Source: a virus
Strand: one strand, 5' to 3'
Length of the DNA stretch: 20,951 bases
IMG/VR virus record: IMGVR_UViG_3300032435_000085
Location: 1-20,951 of that record
Shown here: positions 6,245 to 13,610 of the stretch, piece after piece
Position numbering within the stretch: position 1 is the first letter of the stretch
Layout of the letters: each line of letters begins with the position of its first letter
Program-made: the position numbers and the translations under genes
Notes under the pieces: model-generated
Database searches by the model: none
Told to the model about the DNA's origin: nothing
What the model saw: the letters and a program-made list of their open reading frames with translations, nothing else

Positions 6245-8270
6245 CTACCACGTAGATTACGAGACGTTCAGCCGCACCGACCTTTGTCAGGTCGGTGCGT
6301 ATCGCTATGCTGAAGACGAGAGCACTGAGGTGCTGATGATGGCTATCTGCAAAGACGACGGCGACGTGAAGCTGTGGTTGCCGGATAAATATCGCTGTAT
6401 CCCTCATGAGAGCGACGAAGCTATGGCCTTGATCAAAGAGCTTCGCATGGACCCGAGTGCCTTGGTTTGGGCGCATAACGCAAACTTTGAGAAAGCGATC
6501 TCATCCTTTGCACGGAGCCCTATCAGCTTCATGCGCCAGCGGCCTGAGTCATGGCGATGCACGGCAGCCCTATGCCGTAAAGCTAACCTCCCTAACGCAC
6601 TGGACAAAGCTGCCAGTTACCTGCGACTAAGTAGCCAGAAAGACTCAGCAGGATCCGGTTTAATCCGCAAATTCACCCGCCTTACATCCACTGGTAAACT
6701 CAAAGGCACACGACTACTGCCTGAAGATGACGTAGAGGCTTTCGAGAAGTTTGGCCAATACTGTCGCACGGATGTAGTCGTGGAGAGACAGCTCCATGCC
6801 AAGCTCAGACCTTTTGAGCTGAAAGGCGCGTCTCTGGACGCATTTCTGTGTGAGGGTCGAATCAACGACCTCGGCATCCCGGTCAATTTACCAGCCCTCA
6901 GCCATGCGCAAACCTTGATAGACGAGATCGAGGATGAGAAATTCATGCAATTCGAGGCTATGACCAACTTACGACCTACCCAGAAGCAGAAGTTCAAGGA
7001 GTGGCTACACGATAGAGGGATCACGTTACCAAATGTGCAAGGTGACACTGTGCTAGAAGCTCTGGAGAAGCTGGACACCAGCGACGCTGCTAGCGCGTTG
7101 ACGCTTTACAGCGAGCTGAACTACTCAGCAGTCAAGAAAGTGTCGTCTATGCTAGCTTGCGCTAACTCTGACGGTCGTGTGCGGGGCACTCTGATGTTTG
7201 AAGGGACTGGACCCGGTCGATTCTCAGCGGGTTTGATTCAACCCCAGAATTTCAAGAAACCCACGATCAAAAACACCGATCTAGCCTACACCATGATCAA
7301 GGGTGGTGCTACGGTGGAGGACCTCGACCTCATCTTCGGTAACCCTTACGAGGTGATCAGTTCCACCATACGCCACTTCATTGATGCAGGATCACCTCTA
7401 CTCGATGGTGACTATGCGGGGTTGCAGGCGCGTGTTATTAACTGGTTGGCTGGTCAGGAAGACGCCTTAGACCGGTTCCGGAAGAATATCGACCCGTATT
7501 GTCTGCTGGCTAGCCACATCTTCGGGGTGCCGGCTAGTGAGATCCTGAAACCATCCCGCGAGCGGGACATTGGCAAAGAAGGTGTGCTAGGCTGTGGCTT
7601 CGGCTTAGGGGTTGGGGGTTTCCTCCTTAACTGTCACGAAAAGCGGAAGATGACCTGGGTGACTAAAGACATGGCATCTCTCACCGTTAAAGCTTACCGC
7701 GAGACTCACCGCGATGTTGTCCGGTTTTGGAACAACTGTGAGAACGCTGCTAGGGAAGCCGTCGTCAGGCCGAACCACTGGCATCCTGTCGGACAGCACT
7801 GCGCCTTTGCCACCCGTCGCCTCAATGGGGTCAACTTCCTGCTGGGTCGTCTTCCTTCAGGTCGTTGCATCGCCTACGCTGACCCTAAGATAGAGACCTG
7901 GTATAAGCGGGACAAAAAGACCAATAAGGTGTTGGATGTCAAAGAGAACAACCTCACCTACTACGGTAAACCCACTACGGCCACCGGCGGATCCGGGAGC
8001 ACATTCTTGCGGGTCCCCACCTACTCCGGCAAGTTGGCCCAGAACCTCACGATGGGAGTAGAGGCTGACATCATCTCCATCGGCACCAAGAACTGTCTCG
8101 ATGCGGGCTACAACATATTCACGCTGATCCATGATCAAGGATTAGCCGAAAAAAAAGCTGGACAGACTGCCAAGAAGTTTTGCAGTCTGCTGACCGACCT
8201 CCCGAGCTGGGCAACCGGACTACCGATTGTAGCGGATGGAGGCGAAACACCCTACTATCAGAAAACATGA
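6237..8270 (+). CDS. family A DNA polymerase with 3'-5' exonuclease (677 aa)
   Basis: Replicative polymerase of the phage. An N-terminal DEDD exonuclease is visible: DYE at 7-9 (exo I), AHNANFE at 79-85 (exo II) and YCRTD at 175-179 (exo III). Polymerase domain: GTGPGRFS at about 323-330; motif A GDYAGLQAR with D392; motif B R443-D-I-G-K447 with F455 at the O-helix Tyr position; motif C IHDQ with D633. The conserved Glu of motif A (E710 in E. coli Pol I) is Gln397 here, and the Glu after the motif C Asp (E883) is Gln634. Both metal-binding aspartates remain, so the enzyme may still be active. ATG 6237 begins right at the exonuclease; the 23 codons upstream in frame lie in the preceding gene. 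Its stop overlaps the next ATG (ATGA). Confidence 0.93.
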   Translation: MSDYHVDYETFSRTDLCQVGAYRYAEDESTEVLMMAICKDDGDVKLWLPDKYRCIPHESDEAMALIKELRMDPSALVWAHNANFEKAISSFARSPISFMRQRPESWRCTAALCRKANLPNALDKAASYLRLSSQKDSAGSGLIRKFTRLTSTGKLKGTRLLPEDDVEAFEKFGQYCRTDVVVERQLHAKLRPFELKGASLDAFLCEGRINDLGIPVNLPALSHAQTLIDEIEDEKFMQFEAMTNLRPTQKQKFKEWLHDRGITLPNVQGDTVLEALEKLDTSDAASALTLYSELNYSAVKKVSSMLACANSDGRVRGTLMFEGTGPGRFSAGLIQPQNFKKPTIKNTDLAYTMIKGGATVEDLDLIFGNPYEVISSTIRHFIDAGSPLLDGDYAGLQARVINWLAGQEDALDRFRKNIDPYCLLASHIFGVPASEILKPSRERDIGKEGVLGCGFGLGVGGFLLNCHEKRKMTWVTKDMASLTVKAYRETHRDVVRFWNNCENAAREAVVRPNHWHPVGQHCAFATRRLNGVNFLLGRLPSGRCIAYADPKIETWYKRDKKTNKVLDVKENNLTYYGKPTTATGGSGSTFLRVPTYSGKLAQNLTMGVEADIISIGTKNCLDAGYNIFTLIHDQGLAEKKAGQTAKKFCSLLTDLPSWATGLPIVADGGETPYYQKT

Positions 8271-8443
8271 ACGACACTCAAAGACTTGACTGGCTCACCC
8301 GAAAGATTGTAGCCGTAACAAAAGAGCCCGTATATGGGGTCAAATACTGCGTGTTTACTGCCAGCCCTGACCTCACGCCAGGGGATGAGGCGCAGTCTAA
8401 CCTCCGCATGAAGATCGACCTCGCTATGCGGGCGGGGCTATGA
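8267..8443 (+). CDS. hypothetical protein, 58 aa
   Basis: Short protein starting MNDTQRLDWLTRKIVAVT; the N-terminal TQRLDWL is seen in several small phage proteins of unknown function. It overlaps both neighbours by ATGA (8267-8270 and 8440-8443), which makes it a believable gene of the coupled operon. No signal peptide, membrane segment or catalytic motif. The frame is open upstream to 8180, but that lies within the polymerase. Confidence 0.65.
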   Translation: MNDTQRLDWLTRKIVAVTKEPVYGVKYCVFTASPDLTPGDEAQSNLRMKIDLAMRAGL

Positions 8444-8742
8444 GGAACCCATTCATCCGCAAGCAGCGGGAGTCATCGCTAGAAAGACACGTCGGTGTGT
8501 TCTGCGCGAAGCATGACATCTTATATTGGAAGTTCACCTCACCTAGCCGGAACGGCGTGCCTGATCGAATCTTAATCGGTAGAGGCAAAGTAGCCTTCCT
8601 TGAACTGAAAACCGGAAACAACAAACTCACCGTCTTGCAACTCCATCAGATATGCAACATCAAGACAGCCGGCGTCCCCGCTACTTGGTGCAACAACTAC
8701 GAAGACATCTGTAGCTGGATAAGGGAGACCTTTCAGCTATGA
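8440..8742 (+). CDS. VRR-NUC nuclease (100 aa)
   Basis: Compact PD-(D/E)XK nuclease of the VRR-NUC family, proposed to cut branched DNA such as Holliday junctions. Visible motifs: an N-terminal Glu in ESSLERHV (about residue 11-16), GVPDRILIG (catalytic Asp about 43), FLELKTG (Glu-x-Lys about 55-57) and LTVLQLHQ (Gln helix). The length of about 100 aa is typical for phage stand-alone members. It is joined to both neighbours by ATGA overlaps. It probably resolves replication or recombination intermediates before packaging. Confidence 0.9.
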   Translation: MRNPFIRKQRESSLERHVGVFCAKHDILYWKFTSPSRNGVPDRILIGRGKVAFLELKTGNNKLTVLQLHQICNIKTAGVPATWCNNYEDICSWIRETFQL

Positions 8743-9128
8743 TCCACTTACTTCTCACTATGATCTCTCCTATACTCCTCCCAATCTATTCGTCACAGCT
8801 GATATCAGCCATCGAATTTGTCGAAAGTTCAGGAGACCATACCGCCGAGGGCGACGGTGGTCTCGCGTTAGGCATCTTACAGATCCACCAAGGCGTCATT
8901 GACGACGTAAACAGGGTCTACCAGCTCAAGTGGCAGCACAAAGATGCCTTTCACCCTCTCTACGCACGAATGATCTTCCGGCGATACATGATGATCTACG
9001 CCACTGAAGCGCGTCTGGGTCGCAAGGTCACCGACGAGGATAGAGCGCGTATCTGGAACGGTGGGCCGAACGGTCACCTGAAGCCACACACGTTAGCATA
9101 CTGGGAGAAAGTGAGGGCCCGGCTATGA
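8739..9128 (+). CDS. putative lytic transglycosylase / lysozyme-fold protein (129 aa)
   Basis: Hydrophobic N-terminus (residues 1-16, MIHLLLTMISPILLPI), probably a signal or signal-anchor segment. This is followed by a lysozyme-like pattern: AIEFVESSGD with the likely catalytic Glu29, GLALGILQIHQ (the G-x-x-Q-I motif of SLT enzymes) and ARIWNGGPNG in place of the usual YNaG motif, then a C-terminal YWEKV. It would cleave peptidoglycan outside the membrane, either at lysis or during entry. It is unusual in being embedded, with ATGA overlaps on both sides, between a VRR-NUC nuclease and a helicase operon. It could be the endolysin of this phage, since no other clear muramidase is visible here. 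Confidence 0.7.
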   Translation: MIHLLLTMISPILLPIYSSQLISAIEFVESSGDHTAEGDGGLALGILQIHQGVIDDVNRVYQLKWQHKDAFHPLYARMIFRRYMMIYATEARLGRKVTDEDRARIWNGGPNGHLKPHTLAYWEKVRARL

Positions 9129-9295
9129 CACCCCGACGAATCTCCTTAGTGATTAAGCTCGACATGGCTACCGGTGAAACCGGTGGCGAAGTAGCTGCGC
9201 GTATGCAAAAGTTTCTGGACTACTACCACCCGCACTTACACGGACAGGTGGAAGCGAAACCAGTGATCGAGGAGCCAGAAGAAGACTTGATGTGA
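9125..9295 (+). CDS. small hypothetical protein, 56 aa
   Basis: Reads MTPRRISLVIKLDMATGETG at the start, with a VAARMQKFLDYY helix and an acidic end (IEEPEEDLM). It fills the gap between the transglycosylase and the helicase exactly: its ATG overlaps the previous stop (ATGA, 9125-9128) and its stop overlaps the GTG of the helicase (GTGA, 9292-9295). That coupling is the main reason to call it real. Function unknown. Confidence 0.65.
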   Translation: MTPRRISLVIKLDMATGETGGEVAARMQKFLDYYHPHLHGQVEAKPVIEEPEEDLM

Positions 9296-10686
9296 CTTAC
9301 GAGTTAGCTGACTACCAGTTACTGGCAAAGAAATGGGTGCTGGAACACGATTCCTGTGCCCTTTTTATGGGCATGGGCATGGGCAAGACCCTCACCGTGC
9401 TCGATGTGATGAACGAACTGTTCCATGATGGGGCTAGTAGCGGCGTGCTTGTGGTCGCCCCGTTGCGGGTAGCCCTGCTCACGTGGCCCCATGAGATCAA
9501 GCAGTGGTTCCCTTGGATGAAGATATGCAACTTGCGAGATCCTAAGCAACTCCAAGCAGTGTTGGACGGGGACCGGTTCCATTTCTACTTGATAAACTAC
9601 GAGGCTCTGATGAGTCGCGATGTGAGACGCAACGGGGAGAGTCAGCACTACTCTGGCGTCATCGAGAAACTGCTCTGGGAGAACCAAGATTGGCCCTTCG
9701 ACACAGTCGTTTTTGACGAACTGACTAGGTTGAAGTCCCATTCCTCAGCGTCTCTCAGGACGCTGAAACCTTTTCTAGGTCAGTTCGATCGGATAATCGG
9801 TCTCACTGGCACACCAACGCCTAACGGATACCTCGATCTATGGGCACAGCTCTACGTGCTGGATCAAGGGGCTACGTTACGTAATACCTTCTACGCCTAC
9901 CGTAACCGGTGGTTCGAGGTAAGCTACAGCGGCTTCAGCTACACGCTATGTGCTGGAGCGAAGAAAGAGATTGATGAGCTAGTGTCTCACACCTGTCTCA
10001 CGCTTCGTGCGTCGGACTACCTCGACATTCCGGACACCACCTTCATCGACGTGGAGGTGCCCCTGCCAGCGAAAGCCCGTAAAGACTACAAGACGATGGA
10101 GAAAGAGCTTCTAGTGCTGCTCCAGGAGGGTAGTAACGCAATCGTCGCCCTCAACGGTGCCGTGCTGGCAAGCAAACTGCTACAGATGACGGGAGGCTAC
10201 GTCTACGACGAAGAGCGTAACATCCACTGTGTCCATGACGCACGGATAGCCCGGCTCATCACGCTTGTCTCCAGTATCGATGAACCTGTGCTAATCGCTT
10301 CCTGTTTCCGGCACGAAAAGGATGCGATCATAGCCGCGATACCCGGTTGCGTGAGGTGGGAAGACTCGATGCTCGACGACTGGAAGGCCGGCAAAATAAA
10401 AGCAATCGTCGCGGATCCACGGTCAATCGGTCACGGGCTTAACTTACAGGACGGTGGGTCTACGGTGATCTGGTTCACCCGTAACTGGTCGCGGGAGACC
10501 TACGACCAGTTCAACGACCGCGTTTGCGGCGTCCGTGCGTTGCGCTCAGGACGCAAGCCTACCGTCTACCACCTCACCACCCCGGACACCATCGACGACG
10601 CCATTAGTGAGGCTTTGCGCGGGAAAGGTGATGAGCAGGCCGGTCTGCTGAAAGCTTTGACCTCCCTCCAAGAGATGAGGCGGTGA
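9292..10686 (+). CDS. SNF2-like SF2 helicase/translocase (464 aa)
   Basis: ATP-driven DNA translocase typical of phage replication modules. RecA-like domain 1: Q-motif region YELADYQLLAKKW, Walker A FMGMGMGKT (about 24-32), motif Ia VVAPLRV, DEAH-equivalent VVFDELTRLKS (about 140-150) and motif III GLTGTPTPNG. Domain 2: GLNLQDG (motif V) and QFNDRVCGVRALRSGRKP (motif VI), then the family-typical PDTIDDAI. Motif VI has several extra residues between the arginines, and Arg replaces the usual Gln of the R-x-GQ element. GTG 9292 overlaps the previous stop (GTGA). It ends 5 bases from the stop of the opposing gene with no visible terminator. Confidence 0.92.
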   Translation: MTYELADYQLLAKKWVLEHDSCALFMGMGMGKTLTVLDVMNELFHDGASSGVLVVAPLRVALLTWPHEIKQWFPWMKICNLRDPKQLQAVLDGDRFHFYLINYEALMSRDVRRNGESQHYSGVIEKLLWENQDWPFDTVVFDELTRLKSHSSASLRTLKPFLGQFDRIIGLTGTPTPNGYLDLWAQLYVLDQGATLRNTFYAYRNRWFEVSYSGFSYTLCAGAKKEIDELVSHTCLTLRASDYLDIPDTTFIDVEVPLPAKARKDYKTMEKELLVLLQEGSNAIVALNGAVLASKLLQMTGGYVYDEERNIHCVHDARIARLITLVSSIDEPVLIASCFRHEKDAIIAAIPGCVRWEDSMLDDWKAGKIKAIVADPRSIGHGLNLQDGGSTVIWFTRNWSRETYDQFNDRVCGVRALRSGRKPTVYHLTTPDTIDDAISEALRGKGDEQAGLLKALTSLQEMRR

Positions 10687-10691
10687 TCCCT

Positions 10692-11114
10692 TTAGGTAGC
10701 GGACAGTGATCGAGGTCGCGTGGGCCGGATAGACCGGTGCCCGCACAACTTGACGGCGGTGTAAAAGTATCGTGCGCGTATGGTCCTCCACCAGCTACTG
10801 CTCCCTCCCGTAGGGATACGGGACATGTATTCGAGGAGCACTTTGTCGGCTGCGTCTTTGTCGGCCGGTGACAGGTGGCCGTCTCGAATGGCTCGGTAGA
10901 GAGCATCGTGGATCAGGCCGGGGACCATCGTGTTTGGCGTATCGATGGTGGGGCCGCTGGTGCCGTCCCAGATGAAGCCTTTTTCGATGTAAAGCACTCC
11001 CTGCCCCATCCAATACCAGTCGGAGGTGAAGCCTTTGTGATGCTCGAACGCTGGCAGGTAGAAGCAGACTGTTAGAGTCGTCTGGTATTTACCGTTTACC
11101 TTGCGGTATTTCAT
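10692..11114 (-). CDS. DUF1353-like phage protein (140 aa)
   Basis: The pattern EKGFIWDGTSGPTIDT, then LIHDALYRAIR and a final ARYFYTAVKLCG follows a common phage protein family related to DUF1353 that is often encoded near the lysis or tail-end genes; its function is unknown. The HDALY motif with conserved His-Asp suggests metal binding. It is the last gene of the - strand block. Its start overlaps the stop of the previous (one-TM) gene by 4 bases (ATGA). The last residues (about 125-140, rich in Arg/Pro/Ser) look unlike the family and may be a recent extension toward the opposing helicase gene. Confidence 0.75.
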   Translation of the reverse strand: MKYRKVNGKYQTTLTVCFYLPAFEHHKGFTSDWYWMGQGVLYIEKGFIWDGTSGPTIDTPNTMVPGLIHDALYRAIRDGHLSPADKDAADKVLLEYMSRIPTGGSSSWWRTIRARYFYTAVKLCGHRSIRPTRPRSLSAT

Positions 11115-11383
11115 TGGGTGCTGATATATTTATACGGATTGGGAACTTCAAGATCGCGGTTGGCAGCGGCTAAATCAGCCGCCCACGCAGCCTGCTCTTT
11201 TCCAGCCCACTGGTCTTGGTAGACGTCTTTGGTCAGGCTTGATACATCGGCCTGAATGCCTCTGATGACGGTAGCCGCTTGCCATACTAGGGTGCCAGTT
11301 ACGATCATGCCACTAACGAAGAAGGCACCGACCAACCACACCGTTCGGAGAATCAGCCCGAGCTGTTTATCGGTCAGTCCCAT
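11111..11383 (-). CDS. single-TM membrane protein, holin or i-spanin candidate (90 aa)
   Basis: One strong membrane segment (about residues 11-35: LRTVWLVGAFFVSGMIVTG followed by a hydrophobic run), then a polar helical region rich in Ala, Asp and Lys (about 40-75) that could form a coiled coil. Next to a lipoprotein and a peptidase-like protein, this fits a lysis protein: a holin, or the inner-membrane part of a spanin pair. I see no family-specific motif to decide. It is coupled to both neighbours (ATGA downstream; its start overlaps the previous stop by one base, TGATG). Confidence 0.6.
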   Translation of the reverse strand: MGLTDKQLGLILRTVWLVGAFFVSGMIVTGTLVWQAATVIRGIQADVSSLTKDVYQDQWAGKEQAAWAADLAAANRDLEVPNPYKYISTQ

Positions 11384-11625
11384 CAGGGTGCTTTCTCAAT
11401 AGGTGTCTTGCGGACAAACTTCACCTTTGGCAGCCAGATGTTGTTATGCGTCAGAGTTGCCACTCGCTTGCCGTTGACCTCCTCAACCGTGAACGTTGTG
11501 TCGCTAAACTTACCCGTGACATGAGCCTCGGTTATGCCGAGAGCTTCATACTCGGCAAGCTTCTCAGGAGTGGACACGCACCCCGTTAGCAGGGCTGATG
11601 TAATAAGAATCAAGAATCGTTTCAT
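11383..11625 (-). CDS. small phage lipoprotein, possible o-spanin (80 aa)
   Basis: Signal peptide MKRFLILITSALLTGC with a lipobox LTGC, so Cys16 is the expected lipidation site. The mature part (about 65 aa: GKFSDTTFTVEEVNGKRVAT, then WLPKVKFVRK) looks beta-rich rather than the Pro-rich form of classical Rz1. An outer-membrane anchored o-spanin or other lysis/superinfection lipoprotein is plausible from size and place. A lipoprotein of this form supports a Gram-negative host. It overlaps the preceding gene's stop by 4 bases (ATGA). Confidence 0.7.
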   Translation of the reverse strand: MKRFLILITSALLTGCVSTPEKLAEYEALGITEAHVTGKFSDTTFTVEEVNGKRVATLTHNNIWLPKVKFVRKTPIEKAP

Positions 11626-12107
11626 GAGTAGATTTCGTATGATTTGTTTGGGTAGTCGATAAACGGCACGTCGAACATGTTCCGCTTAATAGATTGAGGT
11701 TCAATGACGACAAAATCCTCATCGAGTTCGATCAGGTTGATTGCGTGATTGCCATCTGATACACCGGCCCAAGGGATGAGGTTTTTCACGCAGTGAACGA
11801 ACACCAGCGGAGATGCTTTCACACGAGACTTAGCAGCCTCGATACAGACGAACTGCACTAGAGCAGATGCATAGTTCTCACAGTCGAATGCCTCCGACGT
11901 ATAGTCCGGCAGGTCCCAGAAGTGTTTACGCATAGCGTCTTGGGTGGACCGAGCGTAAAACCACTTAGATGAGATCGTCGTATAAACAGAGTCTCGCAAT
12001 GCTGGGTATGTCCCCGTGAGGGCGTGCACACCTTGGAGGGTTTCGAGATACGATCGGCGAACACCTGTATCAATGAAAGGCAGAGGTTTGCGTGTAAACC
12101 AGCTCAT
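11622..12107 (-). CDS. papain/transglutaminase-like cysteine hydrolase candidate (161 aa)
   Basis: A Cys-His-Glu arrangement typical of papain/transglutaminase-like folds is visible: FDCENYASALV (Cys76 at the start of a helix), DGNHAINLIE (His121) and FVVIEPQ (Glu136). The Asp-Cys-Glu opening and His-Ala strand are the usual landmarks of bacterial transglutaminase-like peptidases and related phage proteins. No signal peptide. Lying between the receptor-binding fibre gene and the lipoprotein/TM pair, it may be a cell-wall peptidase used in lysis or entry; that is inference. Its ATG overlaps the fibre stop by one base (TAATG). Confidence 0.65.
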   Translation of the reverse strand: MSWFTRKPLPFIDTGVRRSYLETLQGVHALTGTYPALRDSVYTTISSKWFYARSTQDAMRKHFWDLPDYTSEAFDCENYASALVQFVCIEAAKSRVKASPLVFVHCVKNLIPWAGVSDGNHAINLIELDEDFVVIEPQSIKRNMFDVPFIDYPNKSYEIYS

Positions 12108-13609
12108 TAGATTACGTTAGTGCGGGTGTAAGTGAGGGCGTAGGTCACGGAGCCCGCGCCGCTGGCCTTGCTCCATACGGCGGTGGTAGTTGGCACGGCG
12201 GCCCCGGCCACGATGGTGAGATCCTTGGCGGTGCCTGCTGTGAGTGCGGTGGTCCCGACGAGTTGCGCGCCTGCGCTCGCGTTCCCGACATCCACGGAGA
12301 TTGAGGTGGTAGACTTGGCGACTGCGCTTTGCAGTCTCCACTCACGGTCGGGCAGGATTGCTTGTCCGTTGATTTGCAGATTCCCCGCCGAGCCGTGAAC
12401 TACGGTTGCAGTGACTTGCAGGATGTCGGCTTCACGGAGTCGTTGCACTCCCGTGGTCGAAAGCGTCATCGGGCGTTTGCCACCGCTGAGGTCGCGCTGC
12501 TGGTAGCCTGCGCCGGTGCTGAAGTCCCATGATCCGGCGACGCCGATAGCCGCCACTGTCAGCGTGTTTATATCAACAGTGCCGGTGCCCAGAATCCGCA
12601 GCCGGAAAGAGTCAGTTTTATCAGCCACAACCCGCACGGCACCCACTAATCCAGTCGCGAGGACTTGTGAGCCCCCAAATATTATTTGCGCACTCGGACC
12701 AGTGGACGTGAGATCATACGTGATGAGGTATTCTTTGCCTGTAAAAAGCCAAGAGGGTGTATTAAGATAAACCCCTTGGCCATAGGATGCGGAAGTGAAC
12801 GAGTTTGCGTCGTCAATGGTCCCGCCTGATAGGGCCAGCCATCCGCTAGTGAGATCCCACCCTGCAATCACATCCGCTTGCGCTCCCCCTGCAAGGAGAT
12901 ACTGAGGCAACGCAGCCCAGCCGTATTGGTGCAGCGTGAGCACCTCGGCGGCGGTGAGGGCGACGTTGCCGTATTCGGCGTCAGTAATCGTGCCAGTATG
13001 CGGGTTGGTCCCAGATCGCTCGCCGATGACAAAGTTGGTTGAGGTAACAGACCCAGCCCAAGTTGGGGCTTCTCCGGCGACGCCCTCCGTTGCAGCAACG
13101 GATACCCCGTTGATATACGCTGTAACACTTGGCGTGCTGGCATTACGCACCACAACCAAATCAATAATCTTCCCGCCGTAAGTTGTAACAATATTTGGCG
13201 TTACGAAAAATTGCAGGATATCCCCGGTTGAGGCACCGTAAAGATAAATCCAGATTGCGCCGGTGGATGTAAGAAATCCCGAAAACGCATTTGAACTAAG
13301 GCTACTCGATGACGAACTTGAGAAAAAGAATAACCCGTTAGTCCCAGAGGGGTTACTTGTTGGAACAATAAATTTAACCCGCACAAAAAAGTCACTGGTG
13401 CCAATACTAATGCCGCTTGCCAGTCCTTTGCTTGCGTTCTTCCCGTTAAAATAGATCCCCGAGTCCGGCGACCGGGCGGCGAACCGCGACGTGAAGAAAC
13501 TCGCGGGTAACTTGCGAACGGCTTCAGTCGCCCCATCGACCATGAAGAAGTCGTCAGTCGCGGGGCTAGTCGCTGTCGTTGAAATGTCTTTGATGCGTTT
13601 GGTGGGCAT
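12107..13609 (-). CDS. receptor-binding tail fibre with LamG-like domain (500 aa)
   Basis: The N-terminus (KRIKDISTTAT, then DDFFMVDGATEAVRKLPASF) is the attachment module of many phage fibres. Residues about 47-240 resemble a LamG/concanavalin-like jelly roll (GIYFNGKNASKGLA early, TAYINGVSVAA and FVIGERSG later, TAAEVLTLHQYG at the end), a carbohydrate-binding fold. A second beta-rich part follows (about 245-390), then a C-terminal domain with LREADILQVTATVVHGSA and NLQINGQAILPDREWRLQ. A serine run (about residues 99-108) lies in the LamG part. Likely role: host recognition. No Shine-Dalgarno precedes ATG 13609; there is a 1-base gap to the previous gene. Confidence 0.8.
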   Translation of the reverse strand: MPTKRIKDISTTATSPATDDFFMVDGATEAVRKLPASFFTSRFAARSPDSGIYFNGKNASKGLASGISIGTSDFFVRVKFIVPTSNPSGTNGLFFFSSSSSSSLSSNAFSGFLTSTGAIWIYLYGASTGDILQFFVTPNIVTTYGGKIIDLVVVRNASTPSVTAYINGVSVAATEGVAGEAPTWAGSVTSTNFVIGERSGTNPHTGTITDAEYGNVALTAAEVLTLHQYGWAALPQYLLAGGAQADVIAGWDLTSGWLALSGGTIDDANSFTSASYGQGVYLNTPSWLFTGKEYLITYDLTSTGPSAQIIFGGSQVLATGLVGAVRVVADKTDSFRLRILGTGTVDINTLTVAAIGVAGSWDFSTGAGYQQRDLSGGKRPMTLSTTGVQRLREADILQVTATVVHGSAGNLQINGQAILPDREWRLQSAVAKSTTSISVDVGNASAGAQLVGTTALTAGTAKDLTIVAGAAVPTTTAVWSKASGAGSVTYALTYTRTNVI

Positions 13610-13610
13610 A

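Noticed and set aside
10721-10745. GC-rich inverted repeat as a terminator for the helicase
   Set aside because: The stem needs a bulge, has no T-run, and lies inside the coding end of the opposing gene.
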